Source: an uncultured Collinsella sp.
GTDB lineage: Bacteria > Actinomycetota > Coriobacteriia > Coriobacteriales > Coriobacteriaceae
DNA length: 8,704 nucleotides
Assembly (NCBI GenBank): GCA_900554255.1
Contig: USGN01000047.1
Coordinates: 1-8,704, forward strand
Direction of reading: 5' to 3'
This document shows positions 1 to 6,204 of this stretch, piece by piece (within the stretch, counting starts at the first letter, position 1; every line of letters begins with the position of its first letter). Below the pieces are notes generated by a model. That model had not been told where the DNA came from. It was given only the letters and a program-made list of their open reading frames with translations, and searched no databases. Made by a program: the position numbers and the translations under genes.

Positions 1-1211
1 TCGTTCTCGCATATTCCGGTGGTCTTGATACATCCGTATGTGTCAAGTGGCTCCAGGACGAGAAGAATCTCGATGTCGTTTGCGTCTGCGGCAACGTGGG
101 CCAGGAAGAGACCGGACTGGATGCCAAGAAGCAGAAGGCGCTCGACCTGGGCGTTCTCGATTGCCAGGTGCTCGACCTGCGCGACGAGTTCTCCGATGAG
201 TTCCTGACCAAAGCCATCGCCGCAAACTCCATGTACGAGAATAAGTATCCGCTGCTCTCCGCCCTGTCTCGCCCGCTGCTTGCCAAGAAGCTTGTTGAGG
301 TCGCCCACGAGTTTGGCGCGACCTACGTCGCCCACGGCTGCACTGGCAAAGGTAACGATCAGGTCCGTTTTGAGGCCGCCGTCAAGGCCCTCGACCCCGA
401 GCTCAAGGTTATCGCCCCGGTTCGCGAGTGGGACCTGAAGTGCCGTCCCGACGAGGTCGCCTATGCCCACGCCCACAACGTGCCGGTTCCCGAGGGTGCC
501 AACGACAACCCCTACTCCATCGACGACAACCTGTGGGGTCGCGCCATCGAGTGCGGTCACCTGGAGGACCCTTGGAATGAGCCGCTCGATGACGCTTGGG
601 TTATGACCAAGAACCCCGAGGACACGCCTGACACCCCGACCTATACCGAGATCGAGTTTGAGGCCGGCAAGCCTGTCGCCGTCGACGGCAAGAAGATGAA
701 GCTCTCCGAGATCGTCATCGCCCTCAACAAGATTTCGGGCGACAACGGCTTTGGCCGTCTTGACCTGGTCGAGGATCGTCTGGTGGGCCTCAAGAGCCGC
801 GAGTGCTATGAGGTTCCCGGCGCCCTGACGCTCATCACCGCCCACAAGGCGCTCGAGGACATCTGCGTCGAGGGCGACCTGCTCAAGACCAAGATCAAGC
901 TCGAGCAGGATTGGGCCACCGCCGTGTACAACGGCCAGTGGTACAGCCCGCTCAAGAACGCGCTCGACGCCTTTATGGCCGATACCCAGAAGTTCGTGAC
1001 CGGCACTGTCCGTCTGAAGTTCTTTAAGGGCAACTGCCATGTCGTCGGCCGCAAGAGTCCCTTCAGCCTCTACGACTACGGCCTGGCTACCTACGACCGC
1101 GACACCACGTTTGACGAGAAGGCCAGCGCCGGCTTTATCGAGATCGATACGCTGTCGCTCAAGACGTGGGCAAAGGTCCAGGGCCCCAGCTCTGCTGCTG
1201 CCCAGGCCTAG
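1..1211 (+). CDS. argG: Argininosuccinate synthase, 5'-truncated by the window edge
   Basis: This cytosolic enzyme joins citrulline and aspartate, using ATP, to make argininosuccinate in the penultimate step of arginine synthesis. The reading frame is already open at base 3 and gives 402 residues, so only a few N-terminal residues should be missing (the family is usually about 400 residues). The first visible residues carry the ATP-pyrophosphatase signature SGGLDTS (residues 5-11 of the visible part). MYENKYPLLSALSRP and HGCTGKGNDQVRFE (visible residues 111-124) are family blocks for citrulline/aspartate and ATP binding, and REWDLK follows. An internal ATG at base 96 gives an open frame but would remove the P-loop-like motif, so it is not the start. 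argH, the next enzyme of the pathway, lies about 520 bp downstream on the same strand with a small gene between them. The start codon and ribosome binding site lie outside the window. Confidence 0.97.
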   Translation, partial: VLAYSGGLDTSVCVKWLQDEKNLDVVCVCGNVGQEETGLDAKKQKALDLGVLDCQVLDLRDEFSDEFLTKAIAANSMYENKYPLLSALSRPLLAKKLVEVAHEFGATYVAHGCTGKGNDQVRFEAAVKALDPELKVIAPVREWDLKCRPDEVAYAHAHNVPVPEGANDNPYSIDDNLWGRAIECGHLEDPWNEPLDDAWVMTKNPEDTPDTPTYTEIEFEAGKPVAVDGKKMKLSEIVIALNKISGDNGFGRLDLVEDRLVGLKSRECYEVPGALTLITAHKALEDICVEGDLLKTKIKLEQDWATAVYNGQWYSPLKNALDAFMADTQKFVTGTVRLKFFKGNCHVVGRKSPFSLYDYGLATYDRDTTFDEKASAGFIEIDTLSLKTWAKVQGPSSAAAQA

Positions 1212-1253
1212 CGCCTCCTTCCCTTGGTATCCGCGCGGCCCATCCGCGTGATA

Positions 1254-1289
1254 CATAACGGGCGCACGGGGTCCCTACCTTTCGTTATG
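1254..1289 (+). other. Hairpin in the argG 3' region
   Basis: CATAACG (1254-1260) and CGTTATG (1283-1289) are perfect inverted repeats, extendable by two G-U pairs. The 22-nt interior contains a smaller GGG/CCC pairing. No T-tract follows, so this is not a standard intrinsic terminator. It could protect the argG mRNA 3' end or be part of a larger fold with the next two hairpins (1344-1357 and 1365-1394). Confidence 0.35.
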
Positions 1290-1364
1290 CTTGCTGACAC
1301 TTCTTAACATCGGTGGCCCCTACGTTCCGCCCGCATATATGATGCCGCGTCTGCGGCTGAGTCC

Positions 1365-1400
1365 GAGCCCCGCCGGGGTTGTCCGGCGGGGCTCCTTCTA
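1365..1400 (+). terminator. GC-rich hairpin, probable terminator between argG and the 56-aa gene
   Basis: GAGCCCCGCCGG (1365-1376) pairs perfectly with CCGGCGGGGCTC (1383-1394) around a 6-nt loop. The tract after it (CTTCTATC) is only moderately T-rich, so termination may be partial. The hairpin lies about 150 bp beyond the argG stop codon and 50 bp before the start of the next small gene. A 5-bp hairpin (GCCGC/GCGGC, 1344-1357) sits directly in front of it. If it terminates efficiently, the 56-aa gene and argH need their own promoter; if it leaks, it would reduce read-through from argG. Confidence 0.6.
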
Positions 1401-1444
1401 TCAATTTGGCGGCTCTGTGCCTATATATATGAGGAGTATCCATT

Positions 1445-1615
1445 ATGTTCAATGCTATCGCTCATGCTTTGCTTGCCCTCGCGCCCGAGTTCGATGCTGT
1501 AAGGGTCGAGGACGTTCCTATGAGCCTGAAGGCCTGGATCGATGGTTCGCAGGGCAACATCCGGAGGGAGACGTTGGGCGCCAAGTGCATGGTGCGTCAC
1601 TTCTTTGCAAATTAG
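1445..1615 (+). CDS. Hypothetical 56-aa protein between argG and argH
   Basis: I do not recognise this protein. The frame encodes 56 residues starting MFNAIAHALLALAPEFDAVR and ending in CMVRHFFAN. A good ribosome binding site, GAGGAG at 1431-1436, lies 8 nt before the ATG. Third codon positions are mostly G or C, as in neighbouring genes, although three rare-looking arginine codons (AGG, CGG, AGG) occur. The N-terminal 15 residues are mildly hydrophobic and could form an amphipathic helix. There is no convincing membrane segment and no Cys/His metal site (a single Cys at residue 48). It lies on the same strand as argG and argH, 118 bp before the argH start, so it may be co-transcribed with argH. 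It could be a real small protein or a decayed remnant; the ribosome binding site argues for the former. Confidence 0.55.
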   Translation: MFNAIAHALLALAPEFDAVRVEDVPMSLKAWIDGSQGNIRRETLGAKCMVRHFFAN

Positions 1616-1733
1616 CCACATGGCCCCGCGCGCGGCAGGGAGTGTGTAAAACTAGCGGTTGATAAATCGCTTTAGCGACAGGGCACATTGCTTTGGACGC
1701 TTGTTTTGGTATTTGGAGAAAGGAGACGGTTCC

Positions 1734-3164
1734 ATGGCTCTTTGGGGCGGTCGTTTTGAGGCGGGCGTGGCCGAGGTCACGCAGGAGTTTGGCGCGTCGC
1801 TGCCGGTCGACAAACATCTCTATAAGCAGGATATCGCCGGCTCTAAGGCGCATGCCAAGATGTTGGCCGCCCAGGGCATCATCAGTGCCGAGGACGAGCA
1901 GGCGATTACCAAGGGCCTGACCGGAATCGAACAGGATATCGATGCCGGCAACTTTACCTTCGACATCAACGATGAGGACATTCATATGTCCATCGAGAGC
2001 GAGCTGACGCGTCGCATCGGCGAGGCTGGCAAGCGCTTGCATACTGGGCGTTCGCGCAACGACCAGGTGGCGACCGATACGCGCCTGGGCGTCAAGGCGC
2101 TGGCCAAGGAGCTCATGGAGGCCAATCTTGAGCTGCGCCATGTGCTGGTGGATGCGGCCAAGAAGTACGACAAGGTGATTCTGCCGGGCTACACGCACAT
2201 GCAACATGCTCAGCCCGTGCTGCTGTCGCATCACCTGCTGGCGTATTCCTGGATGTTCGCGCGCGACTTTACGCGTTTGAAGGCCGCCTTTGATGCTGCC
2301 GACAACTGCCCGCTGGGTGCCGCTGCGCTTGCCGGTACGAGCTATCCGCTCGATCGCCAGATGACGGCTGCCGAACTTGGCTTTGCGGGCGTGATCCCCA
2401 ACTCGCTCGATGCCGTTTCCGACCGTGATTTTCTGCTCGATCTGCATTACGCCGGATGCGTCATGGCGATGCACCTGTCGCGTCTTTCCGAGGAGATCGT
2501 ACTGTGGTCGAGCTCCGAATTTGGCTTTATCACGCTTTCCGACTCGTACTCCACTGGCTCGTCCATCATGCCGCAGAAGAAGAACCCCGACTTTGCCGAG
2601 CTTATCCGCGGCAAGAGCGGCCGTGTGTATGGCAACCTGGTGCAGCTGCTCGTGACCATGAAGGGGCTGCCGCTTGCTTATAACAAGGATTTGCAGGAGG
2701 ACAAGGAGGGCGCGCTCGATACCGCCCATACGCTCATGCAGTGCCTGTCCGTTATGGCCGGAATGATTTCGACTTGGACCGTCAACGAGGATGCCATGGC
2801 GCGCGAGTGCGGCGTGGGGCACCTTGCCGCCACCGATGTTGCCGATTACCTGGCCAAGCGTGGCCTGCCGTTCCGCGAGGCACATGCCGTGGTGGGCCAT
2901 CTGGTCCTGATGTGCGAGAAGCGCGGCTGCAATCTTGAGGACCTGCCGTTTGAGGTGTTCCAGGAGGCAAGCCCGCTCTTTGAGCGCGACATTACCGAGG
3001 CGCTCGATATCCCGTCGATTGTCGCCGCGCGCACGACCGAGGGCGGCACCGCTCCTGCCGCCGTTGCCGTGCAGTTGCAGCGTGCCGAGGCACAGCTCGT
3101 GGCTGACGAGGGCGTGTTTGGATCGCTGACCAAGGTCGTCGAGATGGGTCACGGGGCAAAGTAG
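1734..3164 (+). CDS. argH: Argininosuccinate lyase
   Basis: This enzyme cleaves argininosuccinate to arginine and fumarate, the last step of arginine synthesis. It is a cytosolic homotetramer of the fumarase/aspartase superfamily. The product is 476 residues, normal for the family. The start is the ATG at 1734: it gives the typical N-terminus MALWGGRF and has AGGAG at 1721-1725, 8 nt upstream. The frame stays open further back to 1659, but that extension has no family resemblance. Conserved blocks are HTGRSRND (103-110), GYTHMQHAQP with the catalytic-region T154/H155, and the superfamily signature GSSIMPQKKNP (275-285), whose serine lies in the mobile catalytic loop. It follows argG and the 56-aa gene and is followed by a terminator at 3215-3249. 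An identical 11-bp sequence, TTGATAAATCG, occurs on both sides of the gene. Confidence 0.97.
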   Translation: MALWGGRFEAGVAEVTQEFGASLPVDKHLYKQDIAGSKAHAKMLAAQGIISAEDEQAITKGLTGIEQDIDAGNFTFDINDEDIHMSIESELTRRIGEAGKRLHTGRSRNDQVATDTRLGVKALAKELMEANLELRHVLVDAAKKYDKVILPGYTHMQHAQPVLLSHHLLAYSWMFARDFTRLKAAFDAADNCPLGAAALAGTSYPLDRQMTAAELGFAGVIPNSLDAVSDRDFLLDLHYAGCVMAMHLSRLSEEIVLWSSSEFGFITLSDSYSTGSSIMPQKKNPDFAELIRGKSGRVYGNLVQLLVTMKGLPLAYNKDLQEDKEGALDTAHTLMQCLSVMAGMISTWTVNEDAMARECGVGHLAATDVADYLAKRGLPFREAHAVVGHLVLMCEKRGCNLEDLPFEVFQEASPLFERDITEALDIPSIVAARTTEGGTAPAAVAVQLQRAEAQLVADEGVFGSLTKVVEMGHGAK

Positions 3165-3214
3165 AGGTTTGGCTGAAGCCGTTTTGGCCATGTATTGATA
3201 AATCGTTTTCGCTT

Positions 3215-3249
3215 TACGGGCGCCTGCTGATGTGGGAGCCCGTATTTTG
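3215..3249 (+). terminator. Intrinsic terminator of argH
   Basis: TACGGGC (3215-3221) pairs perfectly with GCCCGTA (3238-3244), and TTTTG follows at once. The 16-nt loop is longer than usual. It lies 50 bp after the argH stop codon on the same strand. Confidence 0.7.
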
Positions 3250-3265
3250 TTGCTATGGGGGAGGG

Positions 3266-3291
3266 GCTTGTCGAGAACTTCTGTAGGACCT
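3266..3291 (+). repeat. Copy 1 of a 26-bp dispersed element
   Basis: GCTTGTCG, 4 variable bases, CTTCTGTAGG, one variable base, then CCT. The same pattern, with 21 of 26 bases identical and no gaps, occurs at 7369-7394 upstream of rpsA. Here it lies about 260 bp upstream of ndk and just after the argH terminator. It does not look like a sigma-70 promoter. Its role is unknown. Confidence 0.55.
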
Positions 3292-3356
3292 TTGGGCAGG
3301 TTGTGAAGGGGATACGTTCGCGGGCGGCAACCGACCGCCTGCTCTGTTCGGCGCGG

Positions 3357-3384
3357 TTGATGGGCGGTCGGATGGTACTCTAAT
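3357..3384 (+). promoter_or_regulatory. Candidate sigma-70-type promoter upstream of ndk
   Basis: TTGATG (3357-3362) and TCTAAT (3379-3384) are separated by 16 bp, matching the consensus at 4/6 and 5/6 positions. The -35 hexamer partly overlaps the 3' arm of the inverted repeat at 3331-3371. It would give a 5' leader of about 160 nt for ndk. This is a sequence match only. Confidence 0.3.
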
Positions 3385-3401
3385 CGGGCTTCGAAACAGA
3401 A

Positions 3402-3430
3402 GTGACACATATGGAGCGCTTTAATAAATT
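3402..3430 (+). promoter_or_regulatory. Second candidate promoter upstream of ndk
   Basis: GTGACA (3402-3407) and TAAATT (3425-3430) are 17 bp apart, matching the sigma-70 consensus at 5/6 and 4/6 positions. The -10 hexamer falls inside the AT-rich tandem repeat at 3417-3452, which could therefore be an operator. This is a sequence match only, and it competes with the candidate just upstream. Confidence 0.3.
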
Positions 3431-3549
3431 GCAACGTTTCAATAAACAGCTTTTTGTTTAACTGCAGCTAAAACTCTGTTACGATGCAGTCCAGGCGGGT
3501 GCCGGAATGGGACTTGGGCACGCGCGAACCTACTTGAAAGGCTACTTTT

Positions 3550-3954
3550 ATGGCTATCGAGAAGACCTTCATCATGATTAAGCCCGACGCCGTGCGCGAC
3601 CGCAAGATCGGCGAGATTGTTGCTCGCATCGAGCGCAGCGGCCTTGTCATCGAGCGCATGGAGATGACCACGCTCGAGCGCGCTACCGTCGAGGAGCACT
3701 ACGCCCATCTGGCCGACAAGCCCTTCTTTGGCGGTCTCTGCGACTTTATGACGAGCGGTCCGGTCGTCAAGATGGTCGTTTCCGGTCTCTCCGCTGTCTC
3801 CAAGATGCGCACCCTTATGGGCGCTACCAACCCGCTTGATGCTGCCCCCGGCACCATCCGCGGCGACTTCGCTGTCGATGTCAACGCCAACGTGATCCAC
3901 GGCTCCGACTGCCTGGAGAACGCCGAGATCGAGATCAAGCGCTTCTTTGGCTAA
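3550..3954 (+). CDS. ndk: Nucleoside diphosphate kinase
   Basis: This enzyme moves the gamma phosphate of ATP to other nucleoside diphosphates through a phosphohistidine, which balances NTP and dNTP pools. The product is 134 residues, the usual length. The active site NVIHGSD is at 114-120, with the phosphorylated histidine at H117. The nucleotide-binding set K11 (IKPDAV), R87, T93, R104 and N114 is complete. The ATG at 3550 has GAAAGG at 3536-3541, 8 nt upstream. It appears to be a single-gene transcript: a terminator and a long non-coding region precede it, and a strong terminator follows at 3995-4029. It converges with rpiB. Confidence 0.97.
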   Translation: MAIEKTFIMIKPDAVRDRKIGEIVARIERSGLVIERMEMTTLERATVEEHYAHLADKPFFGGLCDFMTSGPVVKMVVSGLSAVSKMRTLMGATNPLDAAPGTIRGDFAVDVNANVIHGSDCLENAEIEIKRFFG

Positions 3955-3994
3955 ACCAGCTTTGACTCCTTAAAGCTGTTAGCGTGTGGCTTGG

Positions 3995-4029
3995 GCGCCG
4001 CGGAACTCCATCCGCGGCGCTCTTTTATT
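3995..4029 (+). terminator. Intrinsic terminator of ndk
   Basis: GCGCCGCGGA (3995-4004) pairs perfectly with TCCGCGGCGC (4011-4020) around a 6-nt loop, followed by TCTTTTATT. It lies 40 bp after the ndk stop codon. Confidence 0.9.
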
Positions 4030-4034
4030 CCAAA

Positions 4035-4079
4035 ATCTATGAAGGGGCCCGCTCGGATATGAGTTTCGAGCGGGCCCCT
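4035..4079 (-). terminator. Intrinsic terminator of rpiB
   Basis: A perfect 13-bp stem is formed by 4043-4055 (AGGGGCCCGCTCG) and 4067-4079 with an 11-nt loop. Read on the minus strand it lies 27 bp after the rpiB stop codon and is followed by TTCATAGATTTT, an interrupted T-run. It stands back to back with the ndk terminator, so each convergent gene has its own stop signal. Confidence 0.75.
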
Positions 4080-4105
4080 GCTGTTAGCTTGTGGCACTGA
4101 GTAGT

Positions 4106-4573
4106 TTAGGCCTCGTCGACGACCTTGAGGCCGCGCGTGTGGTCGATCTCGTTGAGGAGGTTAACGCGACGCTCGTGACGACCGCCCTCAAACTCGGCGT
4201 CGAGCCACTCGTCGACAATCATCTTAGCGAGCTCGGAGCCCACGACGCGGGCGCCAAAGGCGAGCACGTTGGTGTTGTTGTGCATACGGGAGAGCTTGGC
4301 GCTGAAGGGCTCGGAGCACACGACGGCGCGCACGCCCTCTACCTTGTTAGCAGCCAGGCTAATCCCGACGCCGGTGCCACAGATGAGGATGCCCAGGTCG
4401 ACGTCGCCGTTGGCAACGGCCTTACCCACCTTGTAGCCGGCGATGGGGTAGTCAAAGCTCTCGGAGGTGTCGGTGCCAAAGTTCACGACCTCGCAGCCGC
4501 GCTCCTTCAGGTGCTCGGAGATGATGTTCTTGAGCTCGACGGCGGCGTGGTCGTTACCGATACCGATCTTCAT
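4106..4573 (-). CDS. rpiB: Ribose-5-phosphate isomerase B
   Basis: This enzyme interconverts ribose 5-phosphate and ribulose 5-phosphate in the non-oxidative pentose phosphate pathway. The product is 155 residues, close to the usual length of about 150. Family features are the N-terminal MKIGIGNDHAA with D8 and H9 (most homologues have SDHAG), the anion-hole loop CGTGVG (65-70) with the catalytic-position C65, and RMHNNTNVLAFG with H98 and N99. The ATG at 4573 has AGAGGA (4581-4586 on the plus strand) just upstream, and the longer open frame back to 4930 is not related to the family. A TATCAT -10-like hexamer (plus coordinates 4635-4640) about 60 bp upstream could start its transcript, but there is no good -35 box. 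LacA/LacB galactose-6-phosphate isomerases are relatives; no tagatose-pathway genes are nearby, so RpiB is the better call. Confidence 0.93.
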   Translation of the reverse strand: MKIGIGNDHAAVELKNIISEHLKERGCEVVNFGTDTSESFDYPIAGYKVGKAVANGDVDLGILICGTGVGISLAANKVEGVRAVVCSEPFSAKLSRMHNNTNVLAFGARVVGSELAKMIVDEWLDAEFEGGRHERRVNLLNEIDHTRGLKVVDEA

Positions 4574-4604
4574 GGATAGTTCCTCTCTGGTCTGTGCGGC
4601 GCAA

Positions 4605-4692
4605 ATGCTAAAGGTGTTTACCGCGTTCAACTGCATGATAGCGCGACTCTTGCGTAAACGCTCGGGCGTTTTTTGGTCAAACGCTTTAGCAT
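4605..4692. promoter_or_regulatory. Nested and alternative hairpins in the rpiB-cyuA divergent region
   Basis: An outer inverted repeat ATGCTAAAG (4605-4613) / CTTTAGCAT (4684-4692) encloses an inner one, GTTTAC (4616-4621) / GTAAAC (4654-4659). Inside lies a terminator-like hairpin on the plus strand, AAACGC-TCGG-GCGTTT (4656-4671), running into further Ts. A second AAACGC at 4679-4684 could pair with the same GCGTTT, giving a mutually exclusive hairpin. No plus-strand gene lies immediately upstream, so this may be leader attenuation for cyuA or the end of a small RNA. The likely rpiB -10 hexamer (4635-4640) lies within it. Confidence 0.4.
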
Positions 4693-4770
4693 GCAACAAG
4701 ACCGGTTTCTCATGAATGAATGCCGTCAGTTTGCGCTTGAGCGCCGTCTGCCGGAACCATGGTTGCGGTT

Positions 4771-4790
4771 TTTGATGCATTGTTATCAAA
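4771..4790. promoter_or_regulatory. Dyad TTTGAT-N8-ATCAAA upstream of cyuA
   Basis: Six-base arms with an 8-bp spacer form a perfect dyad immediately before the strong ribosome binding site at 4792-4800. The position and symmetry suit a repressor or activator site for cyuA or for rpiB on the other strand. The regulator is not identifiable from sequence. Confidence 0.25.
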
Positions 4791-4807
4791 TAAAGGAGGT
4801 AACTTTT

Positions 4808-4867
4808 TTGAGAGCCCCGCCCGTTATGCAAGCAGGAGATACATATGCCTACCGATTCCATCCGTGA
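4808..4867 (+). CDS. Possible 19-aa leader peptide overlapping the start of cyuA
   Basis: A near-perfect ribosome binding site, AAAGGAGG (4792-4799), lies 8 nt before a TTG codon. That codon opens a 20-codon frame encoding MRAPPVMQAGDTYAYRFHP (with the TTG read as Met). Its stop codon TGA (4865-4867) lies 20 nt inside cyuA in another frame, so translation would pass over the cyuA ribosome binding site (AGGAG, 4834-4838) and start codon. This could couple or regulate cyuA translation. There is no run of Cys or other amino acid codons as in classic attenuators. The evidence is the ribosome binding site alone. Confidence 0.3.
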   Translation: MRAPPVMQAGDTYAYRFHP

Positions 4868-6164
4868 TGCCGCGTTTTGCGATGTTTTGAACCGCGAGCT
4901 TGTCTGCGCGCTCGGCTGTACCGAGCCCATTGCCGTTGCCTATGCAGCGGCGCTGGCGAGCCAGACGCTCGGTTGCGAGCCCGATCATATGGATGTTGCC
5001 TGCTCGGGCAACATCATCAAGAACGTCAAGAGCGTGACCGTGCCCAACTCGGGCGGAATGCATGGTATTGAAGCCGCGGCCGTGCTGGGTGCCGTGGGCG
5101 GCGACGCTGAGAGCGCACTCGAGGTGCTCGAGAGCGTTAACGATGAAGACCGCGCTCGCGTGGCCGAGCTCCTCGCCGACGCCGGCTACTGCGATGTGTC
5201 GCTTGTCGAGGGTGTGCCCAACCTCTACATCAAGGTGACTGCGACGGCCGGGGGCCATACCGCGGTCGTCGAGATTACCGATCATCACACCAATGTCACG
5301 TGCCATACGCTCGACGGTATTCCGGTATGCGGTAAGTCGGCGGGGGAGTGCGCCGCCTGCGCCGAGCGCGTGGTGGCCGAGCGTGCGGCAGATAACGCCG
5401 ACACGCCCATGTCGATCGAGACCATCATCGACTTTATCGAGGACGGTGACATTGAGGACGCCCGCGCTGCCGTTGAGCGTCAGATTGAGCTGAATGGCGC
5501 GATCAGTGCCGAGGGTCTCGCGCACGCTTGGGGCGCCGAGGTGGGCCGTACGCTGCTGGGCGCTCGTGCCGATGACGTCGCCTGCCGCGCCCGTGCCCGT
5601 GCGGCCGCCGGGTCCGACGCCCGCATGAACGGTTGCGCGCTGCCGGTCGCCATTGTGTGCGGCTCGGGCAATCAGGGCATTACCTGCGCATTGCCCGTCA
5701 TGGAGTATGCTGAGTTCCTGCGCTGCGACCACGAGCGCCTGGTGCGCGCCGTGATGCTGTCCGATCTTATCGCCGTGCATATCAAGAGCTATATTGGTGC
5801 GCTTTCGGCGTTTTGCGGTGCTATTTGCGCTGCGTGCGGCGCCGGCGCTGCGATTACCTGGCTGTGCGGTGGCACGCGCGAACAGATTGGCGCGACCGTC
5901 TCGAACACGCTCGGTAACGTGGGCGGCATCGTGTGCGACGGCGCCAAGGCGAGCTGTGCCGCCAAGATCTCGGCTGCCGTCGATGCGGCGATTCTGGGCC
6001 ATGATATGGCCATGCAGGGTCGCGGCTTCCGCGCCGGCGAGGGCCTGATCCAAGATACCGTTGAGCAAACAATCGCCAGTATGGGCTACGTAGGCCGCGT
6101 GGGCATGAAGGACACCGACATCGAGATCCTCAACATCATGATCGGCAAAACCCAGGTGTGCTAG
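4845..6164 (+). CDS. cyuA: L-cysteine desulfidase / serine dehydratase alpha-family Fe-S enzyme (UPF0597)
   Basis: The 439-residue product belongs to the family of bacterial CyuA (YhaM) and archaeal cysteine desulfidase. These break L-cysteine down to pyruvate, ammonia and sulfide using an oxygen-sensitive [4Fe-4S] cluster, and they are related to the alpha domain of Fe-S serine dehydratases. Conserved features seen are ALGCTEP near the N-terminus with C25, CSGNIIKNVKSVTVPNSGG (about 53-71), VCGSGNQGI with C272 followed by C281, and a cysteine-rich block FCGAICAACGAGAA with C324, C328 and C331. C25 plus some of the later cysteines are the likely cluster ligands. TLGNVGGIVCDGAKASCAAK (about 357-376) is another family block. 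There is no signal peptide, so the protein is cytosolic. The ATG at 4845 has AGGAG 6 nt upstream. No cysteine transporter is adjacent. A serine-specific activity cannot be excluded from sequence. Confidence 0.85.
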   Translation: MPTDSIRDAAFCDVLNRELVCALGCTEPIAVAYAAALASQTLGCEPDHMDVACSGNIIKNVKSVTVPNSGGMHGIEAAAVLGAVGGDAESALEVLESVNDEDRARVAELLADAGYCDVSLVEGVPNLYIKVTATAGGHTAVVEITDHHTNVTCHTLDGIPVCGKSAGECAACAERVVAERAADNADTPMSIETIIDFIEDGDIEDARAAVERQIELNGAISAEGLAHAWGAEVGRTLLGARADDVACRARARAAAGSDARMNGCALPVAIVCGSGNQGITCALPVMEYAEFLRCDHERLVRAVMLSDLIAVHIKSYIGALSAFCGAICAACGAGAAITWLCGGTREQIGATVSNTLGNVGGIVCDGAKASCAAKISAAVDAAILGHDMAMQGRGFRAGEGLIQDTVEQTIASMGYVGRVGMKDTDIEILNIMIGKTQVC

Positions 6165-6191
6165 TTACGCGGTTTTACCAAACCGCGTAAC
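6164..6191 (+). terminator. Strong hairpin overlapping the cyuA stop codon
   Basis: GTTACGCGGTTT (6164-6175) pairs perfectly over 12 bp with 6180-6191 around the tetraloop TACC. The first stem base is the last base of the cyuA TAG stop codon. No T-tract follows, so it may act as an mRNA 3'-end stabiliser rather than a terminator. Confidence 0.4.
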
Positions 6192-6204
6192 CAGTCGACG
6201 CTGC

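Larger units (their letters stand above)
3165..3549. other. 385-bp non-coding region between argH and ndk
   Basis: No convincing gene is present. In order it holds: one copy of the TTGATAAATCG repeat (3195-3205); the argH terminator (3215-3249); one copy of the 26-bp element shared with the rpsA upstream region (3266-3291); a 9-bp inverted repeat CCGACCGCC/GGCGGTCGG (3331-3339 and 3363-3371); two candidate promoters (3357-3384 and 3402-3430); and an AT-rich pair of imperfect 18-bp tandem repeats (3417-3434 and 3435-3452). A 16-codon frame at 3411-3461 lies over those repeats. The ndk ribosome binding site GAAAGG is at 3536-3541. The 5' leader of ndk would be at least 100 nt long if either candidate promoter is used. 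Confidence 0.6.

Noticed and set aside
1333..1345. GCAT-ATATG-ATGC dyad considered as an arginine repressor (ARG box) site
   Set aside because: Arms are only four bases and the spacing is one base too long for the known ARG box, so there is no real support.
1518..3434. Long open frame of 638 codons on the minus strand across argH
   Set aside because: It lies fully antisense to a certain argH, is rich in Arg, His and Gln as expected from reverse-complemented GC-rich codons, and shows no family motif.
4824..6068. 414-codon minus-strand frame across cyuA
   Set aside because: Antisense shadow of a well-supported gene; low-complexity Ala, Arg and His content and no plausible ribosome binding site.
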